Assembly: GCF_035975855.1 (NCBI RefSeq)
Contig: NZ_CP109055.1
Span: 4,898,001 to 4,962,000 of the forward strand
DNA length: 64,000 nucleotides
Direction of reading: 5' to 3'
Source: Streptomyces sp. NBC_01304
Lineage (GTDB): Bacteria; Actinomycetota; Actinomycetes; Streptomycetales; Streptomycetaceae
A program made the position numbers and the translations under genes. The notes below the pieces were generated by a model, which was not told where the DNA came from, searched no databases, and was given only the letters and a program-made list of their open reading frames with translations. This document shows positions 41,787-50,812 of the stretch, in pieces (position 1 is the first letter of the stretch; each line of letters opens with the position of its first letter).

Positions 41787-43240
41787 AGGCCGTACTCCTT
41801 CCAGCGGCGGTCGACCGTCGCCGCCGTCTCCGGGTCGGACTCGACCATGTTCGGCCAGCCGCCGTCCCGGGTGTAGCCCTCCTCGGGCAGCTTCTTGGTG
41901 GCGTCGATGCCCGCCTTGCCGCCCCAGAACTGCTGGTACGAGGCGTGGTCGAGGTGGTCGACCGGGCCTTCGACGACCGTGAGGTCACGGGCGTAGTCCG
42001 TGTTGCCGAGCGCCCGCCACGACACCTCGTGCAGATCGTGGACGTCACAGTCGGCGTCCACGACCACGATCAGCTTGGTCAGCGACATCATGTGCGCGCC
42101 CCAGATCGCGTGCATGACCTTCTGCGCGTGCTTCGGGTACTTCTTGTTGATCGAGACGATCGCGCAGTTGTGGAAGCCGCCCGACTCGGGCAGGTGGTAG
42201 TCCACGATGTCCGGCACGATGATCTTCAACAACGGCAAGAAGAAACGCTCCGTGGCACGCCCCAGCGGGCCGTCCTCCGTCGGCGGACGGCCGACCACGA
42301 TGGACTGCAGCAGCGGCCGCCGCCGCATCGTCACACAGTCGATCTTCAGCGCGGGGAACGGCTCCTGCGGCGTGTAGAAGCCCGTGTGGTCGCCGAACGG
42401 TCCCTCCGGCAGCATCTCGCCCGGCTCCAGCCAGCCCTCGATGACGACCTCGGCATGCGCCGGGACCTGCAGCGGGACCGTCTTGCAGTCGACCATCTCG
42501 ACGCGCTTGCCCTGGATGAACCCCGCCAGCATGTACTCGTCCATGTCGCCGGGCAGCGGGGCGGTCGAGGCATACGTCACGGCCGGCGGGCAGCCGAAGG
42601 CGATCGCGACCGGCAGCCGCTCGCCGCGCTGTGCGGCGACCGCGTAGTGGTTGCGGCTGTCCTTGTGGATCTGCCAGTGCATGCCGATGGTGCGCTTGTC
42701 GTGGCGCTGCAGCCGGTACAGGCCGAGGTTGCGGACCCCGGTCTCCGGATGCTTCGTGTGCGTAAGACCGAGGTTGAAGAACGAGCCGCCGTCCTCCGGC
42801 CAGGTGAAGAGCGCGGGCAGCTGCTCCAGGTCCACGTCTTCGCCGGTGAGGACGACCTCCTGGACGGGCGCGGCGTCGGACTTCACCTTCTTCGGCGGTA
42901 CGTGCACCATCGAGCCCAGCTTGCCGAAGGCCTCGCGCACGCCGACGAAGCCGTGCGGGAGCTCGGGCTTGAGCAGGCCGCCGATCTTCTCGCTGATCTC
43001 GCCGTACGACTTCAGGCCGAGCGCCTTCAGCAGGCGGCGGTCGGTGCCGTACACATTCATCGCGAGGGGCATCGCGGAGCCGCGCACGTTCTCGAAGAGG
43101 AGAGCGGGCCCACCGGACTTCTGCACCCGGTCGACGATCTCACCGACCTCCAGATACGGGTCGACTTCAGCCTTGATGCGCTTGAGATCGCCCTCGCGCT
43201 CCAGCGCCCGGAGCAGGGAGCGAAGATCGTCGTAAGCCAT
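41783..43240 (-). CDS. mqnL: UbiD-type menaquinone biosynthesis decarboxylase
   Basis: 485 residues. UbiD family blocks: LALRALEREGDL-like start, GMHWQIHKDSRNHYAVAAQR, the Glu-x-x-x-Arg segment around FGDHTGFYTPQEPFPALKI, and a C-terminal TKKLPEEGYTRDGGWP. It decarboxylates with prenylated FMN supplied by the UbiX-like protein in the same cluster. It is the first gene of the minus-strand run mqnL-mqnP. Confidence 0.93.
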   Translation of the reverse strand: MAYDDLRSLLRALEREGDLKRIKAEVDPYLEVGEIVDRVQKSGGPALLFENVRGSAMPLAMNVYGTDRRLLKALGLKSYGEISEKIGGLLKPELPHGFVGVREAFGKLGSMVHVPPKKVKSDAAPVQEVVLTGEDVDLEQLPALFTWPEDGGSFFNLGLTHTKHPETGVRNLGLYRLQRHDKRTIGMHWQIHKDSRNHYAVAAQRGERLPVAIAFGCPPAVTYASTAPLPGDMDEYMLAGFIQGKRVEMVDCKTVPLQVPAHAEVVIEGWLEPGEMLPEGPFGDHTGFYTPQEPFPALKIDCVTMRRRPLLQSIVVGRPPTEDGPLGRATERFFLPLLKIIVPDIVDYHLPESGGFHNCAIVSINKKYPKHAQKVMHAIWGAHMMSLTKLIVVVDADCDVHDLHEVSWRALGNTDYARDLTVVEGPVDHLDHASYQQFWGGKAGIDATKKLPEEGYTRDGGWPNMVESDPETAATVDRRWKEYGL

Positions 43241-43329
43241 GCGTCCCAGTATCCGGCACCGGCTACCCTGGCCCCGTCACCGGGGGCGCGCTTCACGCCC
43301 CGTCGCTGCCTCTTGGGGGATCGCGCAAC

Positions 43330-43767
43330 ATGTTCCGGGCCCTGTTGTTCATCATCCCGCTCGCCCTGACGATCTACGCCTTCATCGACTGCCTGAACAC
43401 GCCGGAAGACGAGGCCAAGCACCTCCCGAAGATTGCCTGGGTCTTCATCATCCTGCTCTTCTGGATCGTCGGGCCGATCGTGTGGCTCGCCGCGGGCAAG
43501 GTCCGCACGCCTCCCGAGGGCGGCCGGACCCCCTCGGAGTGGCACCGCAACCACAAGCCGAAGTACGTGGCGCCGGACGACAACCCGGAGTTCCTGCAGT
43601 CCCTGCGCGAGAACGCTGCGTCTTCCAAAGATGTGAAGGACGAGTCGCTCCTCAAGGACTGGGAGGCCGACCTGCGCCGCCGCGAGGAGGAGATCAAGCG
43701 GCGTGAGGGCGAGGGCCCCGGCGCCGGTGACGCGGGGCCAAACGACGAGACCCCGCCCTCGAAGTAG
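43330..43767 (+). CDS. PLDc_N-domain membrane protein
   Basis: 145 residues with two membrane segments (ALLFIIPLALTIYAFIDCL and IAWVFIILLFWIVGPIVWLA), the PLDc_N (phospholipase D nuclease N-terminal) pattern, then a charged tail with WEADLRRREEEIKRREGE that may be coiled coil. Function unknown. Divergent from mqnL. Confidence 0.82.
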   Translation: MFRALLFIIPLALTIYAFIDCLNTPEDEAKHLPKIAWVFIILLFWIVGPIVWLAAGKVRTPPEGGRTPSEWHRNHKPKYVAPDDNPEFLQSLRENAASSKDVKDESLLKDWEADLRRREEEIKRREGEGPGAGDAGPNDETPPSK

Positions 43768-43873
43768 GGCCTTCCGCCTATTGGACGGAGGGCTCGGCCG
43801 CCTCAGACTGGAACGCGGAATTCCGTACCGCGCGTACGTACCTACACGTACCGCCCCCACCAGTCCCGAGGCC

Positions 43874-45256
43874 ATGACCGCGCCCAGCAGCACCAGCCGC
43901 ACCCTCAGCACGCCGTCCGACGCCTCCGTCGTCGAGACCGCGGGCGCCGAGCCCATCCCCCTCGACCGGCGCCACGGCAGCCCGCACCAGCTCCTGTGGA
44001 CCTGGGCCTCACCGCAGGTCGGCTTCGCCACCGTCTTCATCGGCATCCTGTCCGTGACCGCCTTCGGGCTGAGCTTCTGGCAGGCCGCCGCCGCCCTCGT
44101 GCTCGGCGCCGCCCTCGGCTCGGCCGCGCACGCCGCGCTCTCCACGGACGGGCCGCGCTTCGGGGTGCCGCAGATGGTGGTCGGCCGGCTCGCCTTCGGG
44201 CGGCGCGGGGCCGCGCTGCCGGCGGCGGGGAACGCGCTGGTCACGGGCATCGGCTGGTTCGCCGTGAACAGCCTCGGCGGGGCCTTCGCGCTCAGCTCGC
44301 TGACCGGGCTCGCGCCGTTCGCCTGTCTGCTGATCGTGGTCACGCTTGAGATCGTGATCGGGTACGTCGGCCACGACCTGGTGCACCGCTTCGAGCAGTA
44401 CGCGTTCCCGGTCCTCGCCGTCGTCTTCGCCCTCGCCGGGATCTGGATCTTCAAGGGCGCCGCGCTCTCGGCGCCCTCGGACGGCGGCGGAGTCGGCGGA
44501 TTCCTGCTCGCCTTCAGCGCCTGCTTCGGCTTCACCGCGGGCTGGAACCCCTCCGCCTCGGACTACTCGCGCTATCTGCCGCCGAGCACGCCGGTGTGGA
44601 AGACGGCCCTGTATCCCGCGCTCGGGCTCTTCCTCTCCATCTCCGCCGTCGCCCTGATCGGCGCGGCCTCCGGCACGGTCGCCGCGCCCGACGGGGTCTC
44701 CCCCACGGACGCGTTCACCGGCCAGCTGCCCGGCTGGCTGAGCAGCCTCACCCTCCTTGCGATCGTGCTCGGCGCGATGGCCGCGGGCACGCTGAACGTC
44801 TACTCGGCCGCCGTCTCGCTGTCCTCCCTCGCGCTAAAACTGCCCAAGTGGCTCGGGCGGGCCGGGCTCGCGGTGCTCACGGGCGCCGCCGGCACCGCGG
44901 CCGCCGCGGCCTCGATCTCGGACGCGGGGCATGCCTTCGAGTCGTTCCTGCTCGTCATCGCGTACTGGATCGCGCCCTGGCTGGGCGTCGTCCTCACCGA
45001 GCAGGCGCTGCGGCGCGGCACCTCCGACGCGGAGCTCGCGGCGCGGCTCGCCGACCCCGCGTACCGCGACCGGGCCGGGGTGATCGCGCTGCTCGTGGGC
45101 ATCGCGGTGTCCGTGCCGGTCTTCTCCAACCAGCAGACGTACGTGGGGTGGGCGCCGGCCGCCTGGCCCGCGATCGGCGATCTGACGTGTCCGGTGGGGC
45201 TGGTCCTCAGCGCCGCCGTCTATGCCGTGCTGCGGCAACGTACGAACAAGAAGTAA
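43874..45256 (+). CDS. Purine-cytosine permease-like transporter (NCS1 family)
   Basis: 460 residues with about 12 membrane segments. The family core reads FGFTAGWNPSASDYSRYLPP, and the start is SPHQLLWTWASPQVGF. NCS1 carriers import cytosine, allantoin or related bases. ATG 43874 was chosen. A deaminase gene follows 14 bp later, so the pair probably imports and deaminates a nucleobase. Confidence 0.9.
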   Translation: MTAPSSTSRTLSTPSDASVVETAGAEPIPLDRRHGSPHQLLWTWASPQVGFATVFIGILSVTAFGLSFWQAAAALVLGAALGSAAHAALSTDGPRFGVPQMVVGRLAFGRRGAALPAAGNALVTGIGWFAVNSLGGAFALSSLTGLAPFACLLIVVTLEIVIGYVGHDLVHRFEQYAFPVLAVVFALAGIWIFKGAALSAPSDGGGVGGFLLAFSACFGFTAGWNPSASDYSRYLPPSTPVWKTALYPALGLFLSISAVALIGAASGTVAAPDGVSPTDAFTGQLPGWLSSLTLLAIVLGAMAAGTLNVYSAAVSLSSLALKLPKWLGRAGLAVLTGAAGTAAAAASISDAGHAFESFLLVIAYWIAPWLGVVLTEQALRRGTSDAELAARLADPAYRDRAGVIALLVGIAVSVPVFSNQQTYVGWAPAAWPAIGDLTCPVGLVLSAAVYAVLRQRTNKK

Positions 45257-45270
45257 GGGAACGTAGCGAT

Positions 45271-45720
45271 ATGGATCAGGAACAGGCCCGCGCCTGGCTC
45301 GCCACCGCCGTCGAGGAGGCCAAGCAGGGCCTCGCCGAGGGCGGCATCCCGATCGGTGCCGCGCTCTACGGCGCCGACGGCACGCTGCTCGGCCGTGGCC
45401 ACAACCTGCGGGTGCAGGACGGCGATCCGTCGATGCACGCGGAGACCTCGGCGTTCCGCAATGCGGGACGGCAGCGTACGTACCGTGGGACGACCATGGT
45501 CACCACGCTCTCGCCCTGCTGGTACTGCAGCGGTCTGGTGCGGCAGTTCGGGATCTCGCGCGTGATCGTCGGGGAGGCGGAGACCTTCCACGGCGGGCAC
45601 GACTGGCTGGCCGAGCACGGGGTCGAGATCGTCATGCTCGACGACCCGGAGTGCGTGGCCATGATGAAGGACTTCATCGCGGCGAAGCCGGAGCTGTGGA
45701 ACGAGGACATCGGCGAATAG
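45271..45720 (+). CDS. Cytosine/nucleobase deaminase-like protein
   Basis: 149 residues, zinc-dependent cytidine-deaminase fold. The zinc site is HAETSAFRNAG (His plus catalytic Glu) and LSPCWYCSGLV (two Cys). It is closer to yeast-type cytosine deaminases and guanine deaminases than to TadA. Co-transcribed with the NCS1 permease. A final specificity cannot be assigned. Confidence 0.88.
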   Translation: MDQEQARAWLATAVEEAKQGLAEGGIPIGAALYGADGTLLGRGHNLRVQDGDPSMHAETSAFRNAGRQRTYRGTTMVTTLSPCWYCSGLVRQFGISRVIVGEAETFHGGHDWLAEHGVEIVMLDDPECVAMMKDFIAAKPELWNEDIGE

Positions 45721-45735
45721 CCGGTGAAGGCGGCT

Positions 45736-46236
45736 TCAATCCTTCTCGTACGAGTCCCGCAGGCACTGCCAGCTGTCCAGGTTCCACGTCGACCAGTCCT
45801 TGGGGCGCCCGTCCAGGGCGTCGAGAAGGAACTCGAAGTGGTTGTGCCAGCCGGCCAGGCAGTCCAGGCGGAGCGCGTCGTCGCCGGCGAACTCGTTGGT
45901 GAAGCGGAGCGTCGTGGCGTCCGGGCCCGTGGGCTGCAGGTGGAAGCGGATGCGGCCGTGCAGGTCGATGGTGTACTCGGCGACGCGTTCCTTGTCCCAG
46001 GCGGTGACCTGGCCCGAGTGCACGCCGTCCGCCTCGTTGTTCAGCCAGCGCAGCGTTACCGCGCCGCCGAGCCGGGGCTCCAGCACATCGGCGGCCGCGA
46101 GCCAGCCGGGCAGTCCCTCGGGGGTGGCCACGGCGGCCCAGACCTCCTCCACAGGGTGGGGAAGGCGCAGCTCGTAGTGGAGGAGCTGCGTGCCGTCCTT
46201 CGTCTGGCTGGTGCCACGTCCGATCTGTGCGGTCAT
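45736..46236 (-). CDS. SRPBCC (AHSA1/START-like) domain protein
   Basis: 166 residues. The lipid-binding-like fold is visible from LRLPHPVEEVWAAVATPEGL to WHNHFEFLLDALDGRP. Typically binds hydrophobic ligands or acts in stress response; function not specified. Convergent to the deaminase gene. Confidence 0.8.
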   Translation of the reverse strand: MTAQIGRGTSQTKDGTQLLHYELRLPHPVEEVWAAVATPEGLPGWLAAADVLEPRLGGAVTLRWLNNEADGVHSGQVTAWDKERVAEYTIDLHGRIRFHLQPTGPDATTLRFTNEFAGDDALRLDCLAGWHNHFEFLLDALDGRPKDWSTWNLDSWQCLRDSYEKD

Positions 46237-46273
46237 GGCACCAGCCTCGCCCGGCGGGCGGAGTTCCGCACCC

Positions 46274-47290
46274 CTACGGGAGCTGTTTCACCTTGTCGAC
46301 GACGCCTCGGGTGAGCAGGGCCTCGCCGCTGACGGCGGCACCGGCCTTCAGTACGTCGCAGTGGCGGCTCGGGACGGTGAGATTGACCGTGGTCTGCCCC
46401 AGGTAGCTGAGGTTCTTCTCGCTGAAGATCAGCTCGGTGCGGGCCTTGAAGGGACGCAGTCCCATGCCCTTGTCCGCATGGGGCCCGGTCGTGACGGCCA
46501 CGCCCGGCCGGTCCGCGACGTCCTTGACGCCGTGCCGGACGGTGAGGCCCGGGATCCGGGCGGCCGCCCGGTAGAGCGCGGCGCTGGTCTTCGGCGGCAG
46601 CAGGTAGTCGCTCAGGATCTCGCGGACCTGAGCGAAGGCCGCCCGGTCGTCGGCCGGCTTGCCCGACCGCTGCTCGCCGGGCTCCAGGTCGTAGAGCCGG
46701 CGGTACATCGCGTCGGGGTCGTCCGGCAGCTCCTCGCCCTCGCGGTAGGTGGGGTACGGCAGGGTGTCGGGCCTGCGTGGCGGGATCTTGAACTCCGTCA
46801 CCATGTCGTTCGCGGCCCACTCATGGCGCAGCCCCTCCCGCTTGCCGTCGACCGAGTTCCAGATCTCCTGCACCCCGTGGGGATAGCCCTCGTCGGTTGT
46901 GGCGCAGTCGTCCGGCCAGCTCGTCCCGGGGTCCATCTTCCAGTGGTAGTCCTCGCGCTTGGTGTACACGAACTGGTCGTCGCGGACCTCGGGGGCGGGC
47001 TGCTTCTCCGCGGCCTCGGCCAGCCGCTCGAAGAACGGGGCCGCGCTCTCGGTCGCGGGCTCCGGCCGTGGCTTGTCGCCGCCGTCGCCGCCGTCGCGGG
47101 TCACGGTGAGCCCGACGACCACGGCGACGGACAGGGCCGCGGCGATCGCGGGCGCCACGAAGGCGGGGCGGCGCCACGGGCTGCGTACGGGCTTGGTCTC
47201 CTGGCGGATCTCGCTCATCAGATGCTCCCGAAGGTCGCGGTGGCGGCCCGGCGGGAGGTTCCGGTCGTGGGGGGACGGAAGCTTGCTCAT
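46274..47290 (-). CDS. CU044_5270-family membrane protein, partner of the ECF sigma factor
   Basis: 338 residues. N-terminal cytoplasmic part, one membrane helix (FVAPAIAAALSVAVVVGLTV), then an external domain with YTKREDYHWKMDPGTSW, two cysteines and RTELIFSEKNLSYLGQT. The family is regularly encoded just after ECF sigma factors and is a candidate anti-sigma or sensor. Its ATG overlaps the sigma stop by 4 bp. Confidence 0.85.
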   Translation of the reverse strand: MSKLPSPHDRNLPPGRHRDLREHLMSEIRQETKPVRSPWRRPAFVAPAIAAALSVAVVVGLTVTRDGGDGGDKPRPEPATESAAPFFERLAEAAEKQPAPEVRDDQFVYTKREDYHWKMDPGTSWPDDCATTDEGYPHGVQEIWNSVDGKREGLRHEWAANDMVTEFKIPPRRPDTLPYPTYREGEELPDDPDAMYRRLYDLEPGEQRSGKPADDRAAFAQVREILSDYLLPPKTSAALYRAAARIPGLTVRHGVKDVADRPGVAVTTGPHADKGMGLRPFKARTELIFSEKNLSYLGQTTVNLTVPSRHCDVLKAGAAVSGEALLTRGVVDKVKQLP

Positions 47291-47886
47291 GAGTTCCCCT
47301 CCTGAATGGGCCCGGCCACGGAGTCGCGGCCACCTCTGACCTGTCCGCGCCCCGCCCCGAGTTCCGCGGCGAGCTTCTTGCGGGCCCGCGAGAGCCGGGA
47401 GCGCACCGTGCCGACCGGGATGCCGAGTGCTTCGGCGGCCGCCGCGTAGTCCAACTCGCCCCAGACGCACAGCGCGAGCACCTCGCGCTCCGGGCGGCGC
47501 AGCCTGGCCACGGCGACCCGGACCGCCTCCAGGTACGCCAAGTCGTCGATCCTGCCCGCCAGTTCCTCGGCGAAGTCCGGCACCGGCTCGGGCGCCGGCA
47601 GCCGCTCGACCGCGGCCGAGTGGCGGCGGGCGGCGCGGCGGGTGTTGCGGGCGACGTTGGTGGCGATGCCGAGCAGCCAGGGCCGCAGCGAGCCGCCGTC
47701 CTCGTCGATCCGCTCGCGCAGGCGCCAGGCCTCCAGGAAGGTCAGCGAGACGATGTCGTCGGCCGTCGTCCAGTCCCCGGTCAGCCGGTACGCGTGGTTG
47801 TAGACGGAGCGTGCGTACGCGTCGAAGAGCTGCCCGAAGGCGTCGGCGTCCCCCGTCCGTAAGGAGGCGCGCAGATTCGTGTCCAC
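47287..47886 (-). CDS. ECF RNA polymerase sigma factor
   Basis: 199 residues. Region 2 is FGQLFDAYARSVYNHAYRLT, TTADDIVSLTFLEAWR and GSLRPWLLGIATNVARNT; region 4 is VRVAVARLRRPEREVLALCV and YAAAAEALGIPVGTVRSRLS. Coupled by overlap to the membrane protein gene, which suggests membrane-linked regulation. Confidence 0.95.
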   Translation of the reverse strand: MDTNLRASLRTGDADAFGQLFDAYARSVYNHAYRLTGDWTTADDIVSLTFLEAWRLRERIDEDGGSLRPWLLGIATNVARNTRRAARRHSAAVERLPAPEPVPDFAEELAGRIDDLAYLEAVRVAVARLRRPEREVLALCVWGELDYAAAAEALGIPVGTVRSRLSRARKKLAAELGAGRGQVRGGRDSVAGPIQEGNS

Positions 47887-47909
47887 GACTACCTTCCTGT
47901 CCGTACGAC

Positions 47910-47949
47910 GAAGGCCGGTTCCCGCGAACGATCGCGGAAACCGGCCTTC
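47910..47949. terminator. Terminator hairpin
   Basis: GAAGGCCGGTTCCCGCG (47910-47926) pairs with CGCGGAAACCGGCCTTC (47933-47949) with one mismatch. It closes the cytochrome maturation operon on the minus strand. Confidence 0.85.
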
Positions 47950-47987
47950 TTCAACAGACTGCCTTCTTCAAAAGACTCCGGGGCGGG

Positions 47988-49094
47988 TCAGAACCCCACG
48001 ACGTTGAGCGCCATGCCCACATCGGCGTAGCTGTGCTTGCCGCTGAGGAAGATGTTCACGCCGTAGTAGTTCCACAGCCAGGTGGCGAAGGCGAACAGCG
48101 CCAGATAGGCGGCCTTGCGGCCCTTCCAGCCGGCCGTGGCGCGCGCGTGCAGGTAGCAGGCGTACGCGACCCACGTGACGAACGACCAGACCTCCTTGGG
48201 GTCCCAGCCCCAGTAGCGGCCCCAGGCGTCGCCCGCCCAGATCGCGCCCGCCATGATCGTGAAGGTCCACAGCGGGAAGACCGCGGCGTTGATGCGGTAC
48301 GAGAACTTGTCGAGCGAGGCCGCGGACGGCAGCCGCTCCATGACCGAGGTGGCGAAGGTGCCGGGCTTGCCGCCGCCGGCCAGCTTGGCCTCGTACGAGT
48401 CGCGGAACAGGTAGAGGACCGTGCCCACCGCACCGACGTAGAAGATCGCGCCGCAGATGATCGCGGTCGACACGTGGATCCACAGCCAGTACGAGTCGAG
48501 CGCCGGGACCAGCGGGGCGCTGTCCAGGTAGAGCCACTTGGTGGCGATGCCGAGGTCGAGCAGGACCGTGGTGACGAGGATCAGGCCGAGCCAGCGGATG
48601 TTCTTCTTCAGCGCGAGGAGCACCAGATACGCGCCGACCGCCACCGTGGAGAAGGTGAGGGAGAACTCGTACATGTTGCCCCAGGGCGCCCGCTGCACCG
48701 AGACGGCCCGGGCCACCACGCCGCCCGCCTCGACGAGGAAGGCGAGGACGGTGAGGGAGATGGCGATCCGGCCGTACATGTCGCCCTGCTCGTCACCGCC
48801 GTGCGCGCCGGGGCCGTCCGGGACGTCCCGGGTGCCGGACGCGGAGCGCGTGACGACCTTGGGGCGCTCCATGACGGCGGTGCCCCCGCCCTTCTGCTTG
48901 ACCTGGACCTGCACCGCGGAGGCCGGGGCCGCCTTGCCGGTGAGGGCGGCGGCGGTGCGGCCGACCTTGCTGCGGCTACCGAAGATCCACTCGGCGATGT
49001 GGGCGAGGAAGGCCAGGGTGTAGACGGCCATCGACGAATAGACCAGCACATTGCTGATGTTCGCCATGCTCTCGTTGGTGGCGGCGAGATTCAC
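47988..49094 (-). CDS. ccsB: System II cytochrome c maturation protein CcsB (ResC)
   Basis: 368 residues, about eight membrane segments. The heme-handling WWD signature is WAGDAWGRYWGWDPKEVWSF, with the conserved histidines in WIHVSTA and YACYLHARATAG. Together with ResB it carries heme outside and attaches it to apocytochrome c. Start overlaps the resB stop by 4 bp. Confidence 0.95.
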   Translation of the reverse strand: MNLAATNESMANISNVLVYSSMAVYTLAFLAHIAEWIFGSRSKVGRTAAALTGKAAPASAVQVQVKQKGGGTAVMERPKVVTRSASGTRDVPDGPGAHGGDEQGDMYGRIAISLTVLAFLVEAGGVVARAVSVQRAPWGNMYEFSLTFSTVAVGAYLVLLALKKNIRWLGLILVTTVLLDLGIATKWLYLDSAPLVPALDSYWLWIHVSTAIICGAIFYVGAVGTVLYLFRDSYEAKLAGGGKPGTFATSVMERLPSAASLDKFSYRINAAVFPLWTFTIMAGAIWAGDAWGRYWGWDPKEVWSFVTWVAYACYLHARATAGWKGRKAAYLALFAFATWLWNYYGVNIFLSGKHSYADVGMALNVVGF

Positions 49095-50809
49095 TTCCCA
49101 GCCCCTTCGGCAGGAACGACATCGGGTTCATCTGATTCTTCGGGCTCGGGCTCAGGCTCGGGCGCCGTCGGCGCCTCGGCGTTGAGCAGGGCTGCCAGCT
49201 CGGCCAGTTCCTCCGGCAGCTTGGCGGACTCGGCCCGGCCGAGCCCCGCCATCTCGACGACGGTCACCCCGTCCGCGCCGCGCGAGGCACGCACCCAGAT
49301 CCGGCGCCGCTGGATGAACAGCGAGCCGACCAGACCGGCGAGCGCGGCGGCCGCGCCGAGCAGCGCGAGGTCGTTGCCCGGCTGCTGGGAGACCTGGAAG
49401 GTCGCCCACTCCTTGAGCTCCTTCTCGTACGTGATCGAGCCCGCGCCGTCCGGGAGTTCCATGGTCTCGCCGGGGACCATGCGCTTCTTGAGCAGGTCCC
49501 CGTTCTTGTCCTTGAACTCCTTCATCTTGTCGGTGTTCAGCTGGTACACGTTCTGCGGCAGACCCGAGTCCATGCCCAGGCTGCCGAAGCTCCCGTGGTA
49601 CGCGGAGAGCGCGAGCACCGGGTAGTCGGCGGCCGGGAACTGCGAGAACATCTGGCCCTTGCCGTCGCCCGCGAAGGTCGGCACGAAGAAGGCGTTGAAG
49701 CCGAGCTGCTCCTTCTCGCCCTTGGCGTTGCGGTAGCCGTCGGGCACCTTGATGGCGCCGGTGGACGTGGCGTTGGAGTCGATCGGCAGCAGCGGCACGG
49801 CGCCGGTGAAGACGACCTTGCCCTTGCCGTCCTTGACCGTGACGACCGGGGCGAAGCCGTGGCCGATGAGGTAGACCTTCGAGCCGTCGACGATCAGCGG
49901 CTTGTTGACCTCGACGACGGCCTTCTTGTCCTTGCCGTCCGCGCCCTCGGCGTACCTGACGTGCGCCTCGTAGGTGCGCGGGGTGCCCTTCTGCGGGCCG
50001 TTGCGCTCGTACGTCGCCACGAACTTGTCGAGCTCGAAGCTGAAGGGCGCCAGGTCGTCGATGTCGAAGAGGCTGCCCGACTTGAAGTTGTCGTACTGCG
50101 TGAGGGTGTTGGAGAAGCCGCCGCCGGCACCCTCCACGACCAGCTTGCCGCCCTCGGACTTGAAGAGCTGGCCGACGGCGAAGGCCACCAGGATCACGAT
50201 GAGCGCGATGTGGAAGAGCAGATTGCCGGCCTCGCGCAGATAGCCCTTCTCGGCGGCGACCGCATTGCCCGTGGCGTCCGCCCGGAAGCGGCGCTTCTTG
50301 AGCATCGCGAGGGCCGCCTCGCGGACCTGCTCGGGCTCGGCCTCGGTGCGCCAGGTCGCGTACGCGGGCAGCCGGGTGAGGCGGCCGGGGGCGCGCGGCG
50401 GGCGGCTGCGGAGCTGGCCGACGAACTGCCAGGTGCGCGGCACGATGCAGCCGATGAGGGAGACGAACAGCAGGATGTAGATCGCGGAGAACCACACCGA
50501 GCTGTAGACGTCGAAGAGCTGCAGCTTCTCGTAGATCGGAGTGAGCGTCTCGTGGGCCGCCTTGAAGTCGCGGACCTTGATCTCGTCCACGCTGGTCTGC
50601 GGGACGAGCGAGCCGGGGATCGAGCCGAGCGAGAGCAGGAAGAGCAGGATCAGCGCGACCCGCATGGAGGTCAGCTGCCGCCAGAACCAGCGGGCCCAGC
50701 CGATGACGCCGAGGGAGGGGCCCGCGGCGGGCGCGTCCTCCTGGGGGGCGGTGGACAGCTGGGACCCTGCGGCGCCCAGCTCTCGCTCGTCGGTTTCAGA
50801 TTGGCTCAT
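49091..50809 (-). CDS. resB: System II cytochrome c maturation protein ResB
   Basis: 572 residues. Transmembrane helices near residues 38, 85 and 190, a large external domain (residues 230-480), and a last helix near 490. Family blocks: RVALILLFLLSLGSIPGSL, SVWFSAIYILLFVSLIGCIV and HIALIVILVAFAVGQLF. Partner of CcsB in the cytochrome c synthetase complex. The ccdA gene ends 3 bp before it. Confidence 0.95.
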   Translation of the reverse strand: MSQSETDERELGAAGSQLSTAPQEDAPAAGPSLGVIGWARWFWRQLTSMRVALILLFLLSLGSIPGSLVPQTSVDEIKVRDFKAAHETLTPIYEKLQLFDVYSSVWFSAIYILLFVSLIGCIVPRTWQFVGQLRSRPPRAPGRLTRLPAYATWRTEAEPEQVREAALAMLKKRRFRADATGNAVAAEKGYLREAGNLLFHIALIVILVAFAVGQLFKSEGGKLVVEGAGGGFSNTLTQYDNFKSGSLFDIDDLAPFSFELDKFVATYERNGPQKGTPRTYEAHVRYAEGADGKDKKAVVEVNKPLIVDGSKVYLIGHGFAPVVTVKDGKGKVVFTGAVPLLPIDSNATSTGAIKVPDGYRNAKGEKEQLGFNAFFVPTFAGDGKGQMFSQFPAADYPVLALSAYHGSFGSLGMDSGLPQNVYQLNTDKMKEFKDKNGDLLKKRMVPGETMELPDGAGSITYEKELKEWATFQVSQQPGNDLALLGAAAALAGLVGSLFIQRRRIWVRASRGADGVTVVEMAGLGRAESAKLPEELAELAALLNAEAPTAPEPEPEPEESDEPDVVPAEGAGK

Positions 50810-50812
50810 GGG

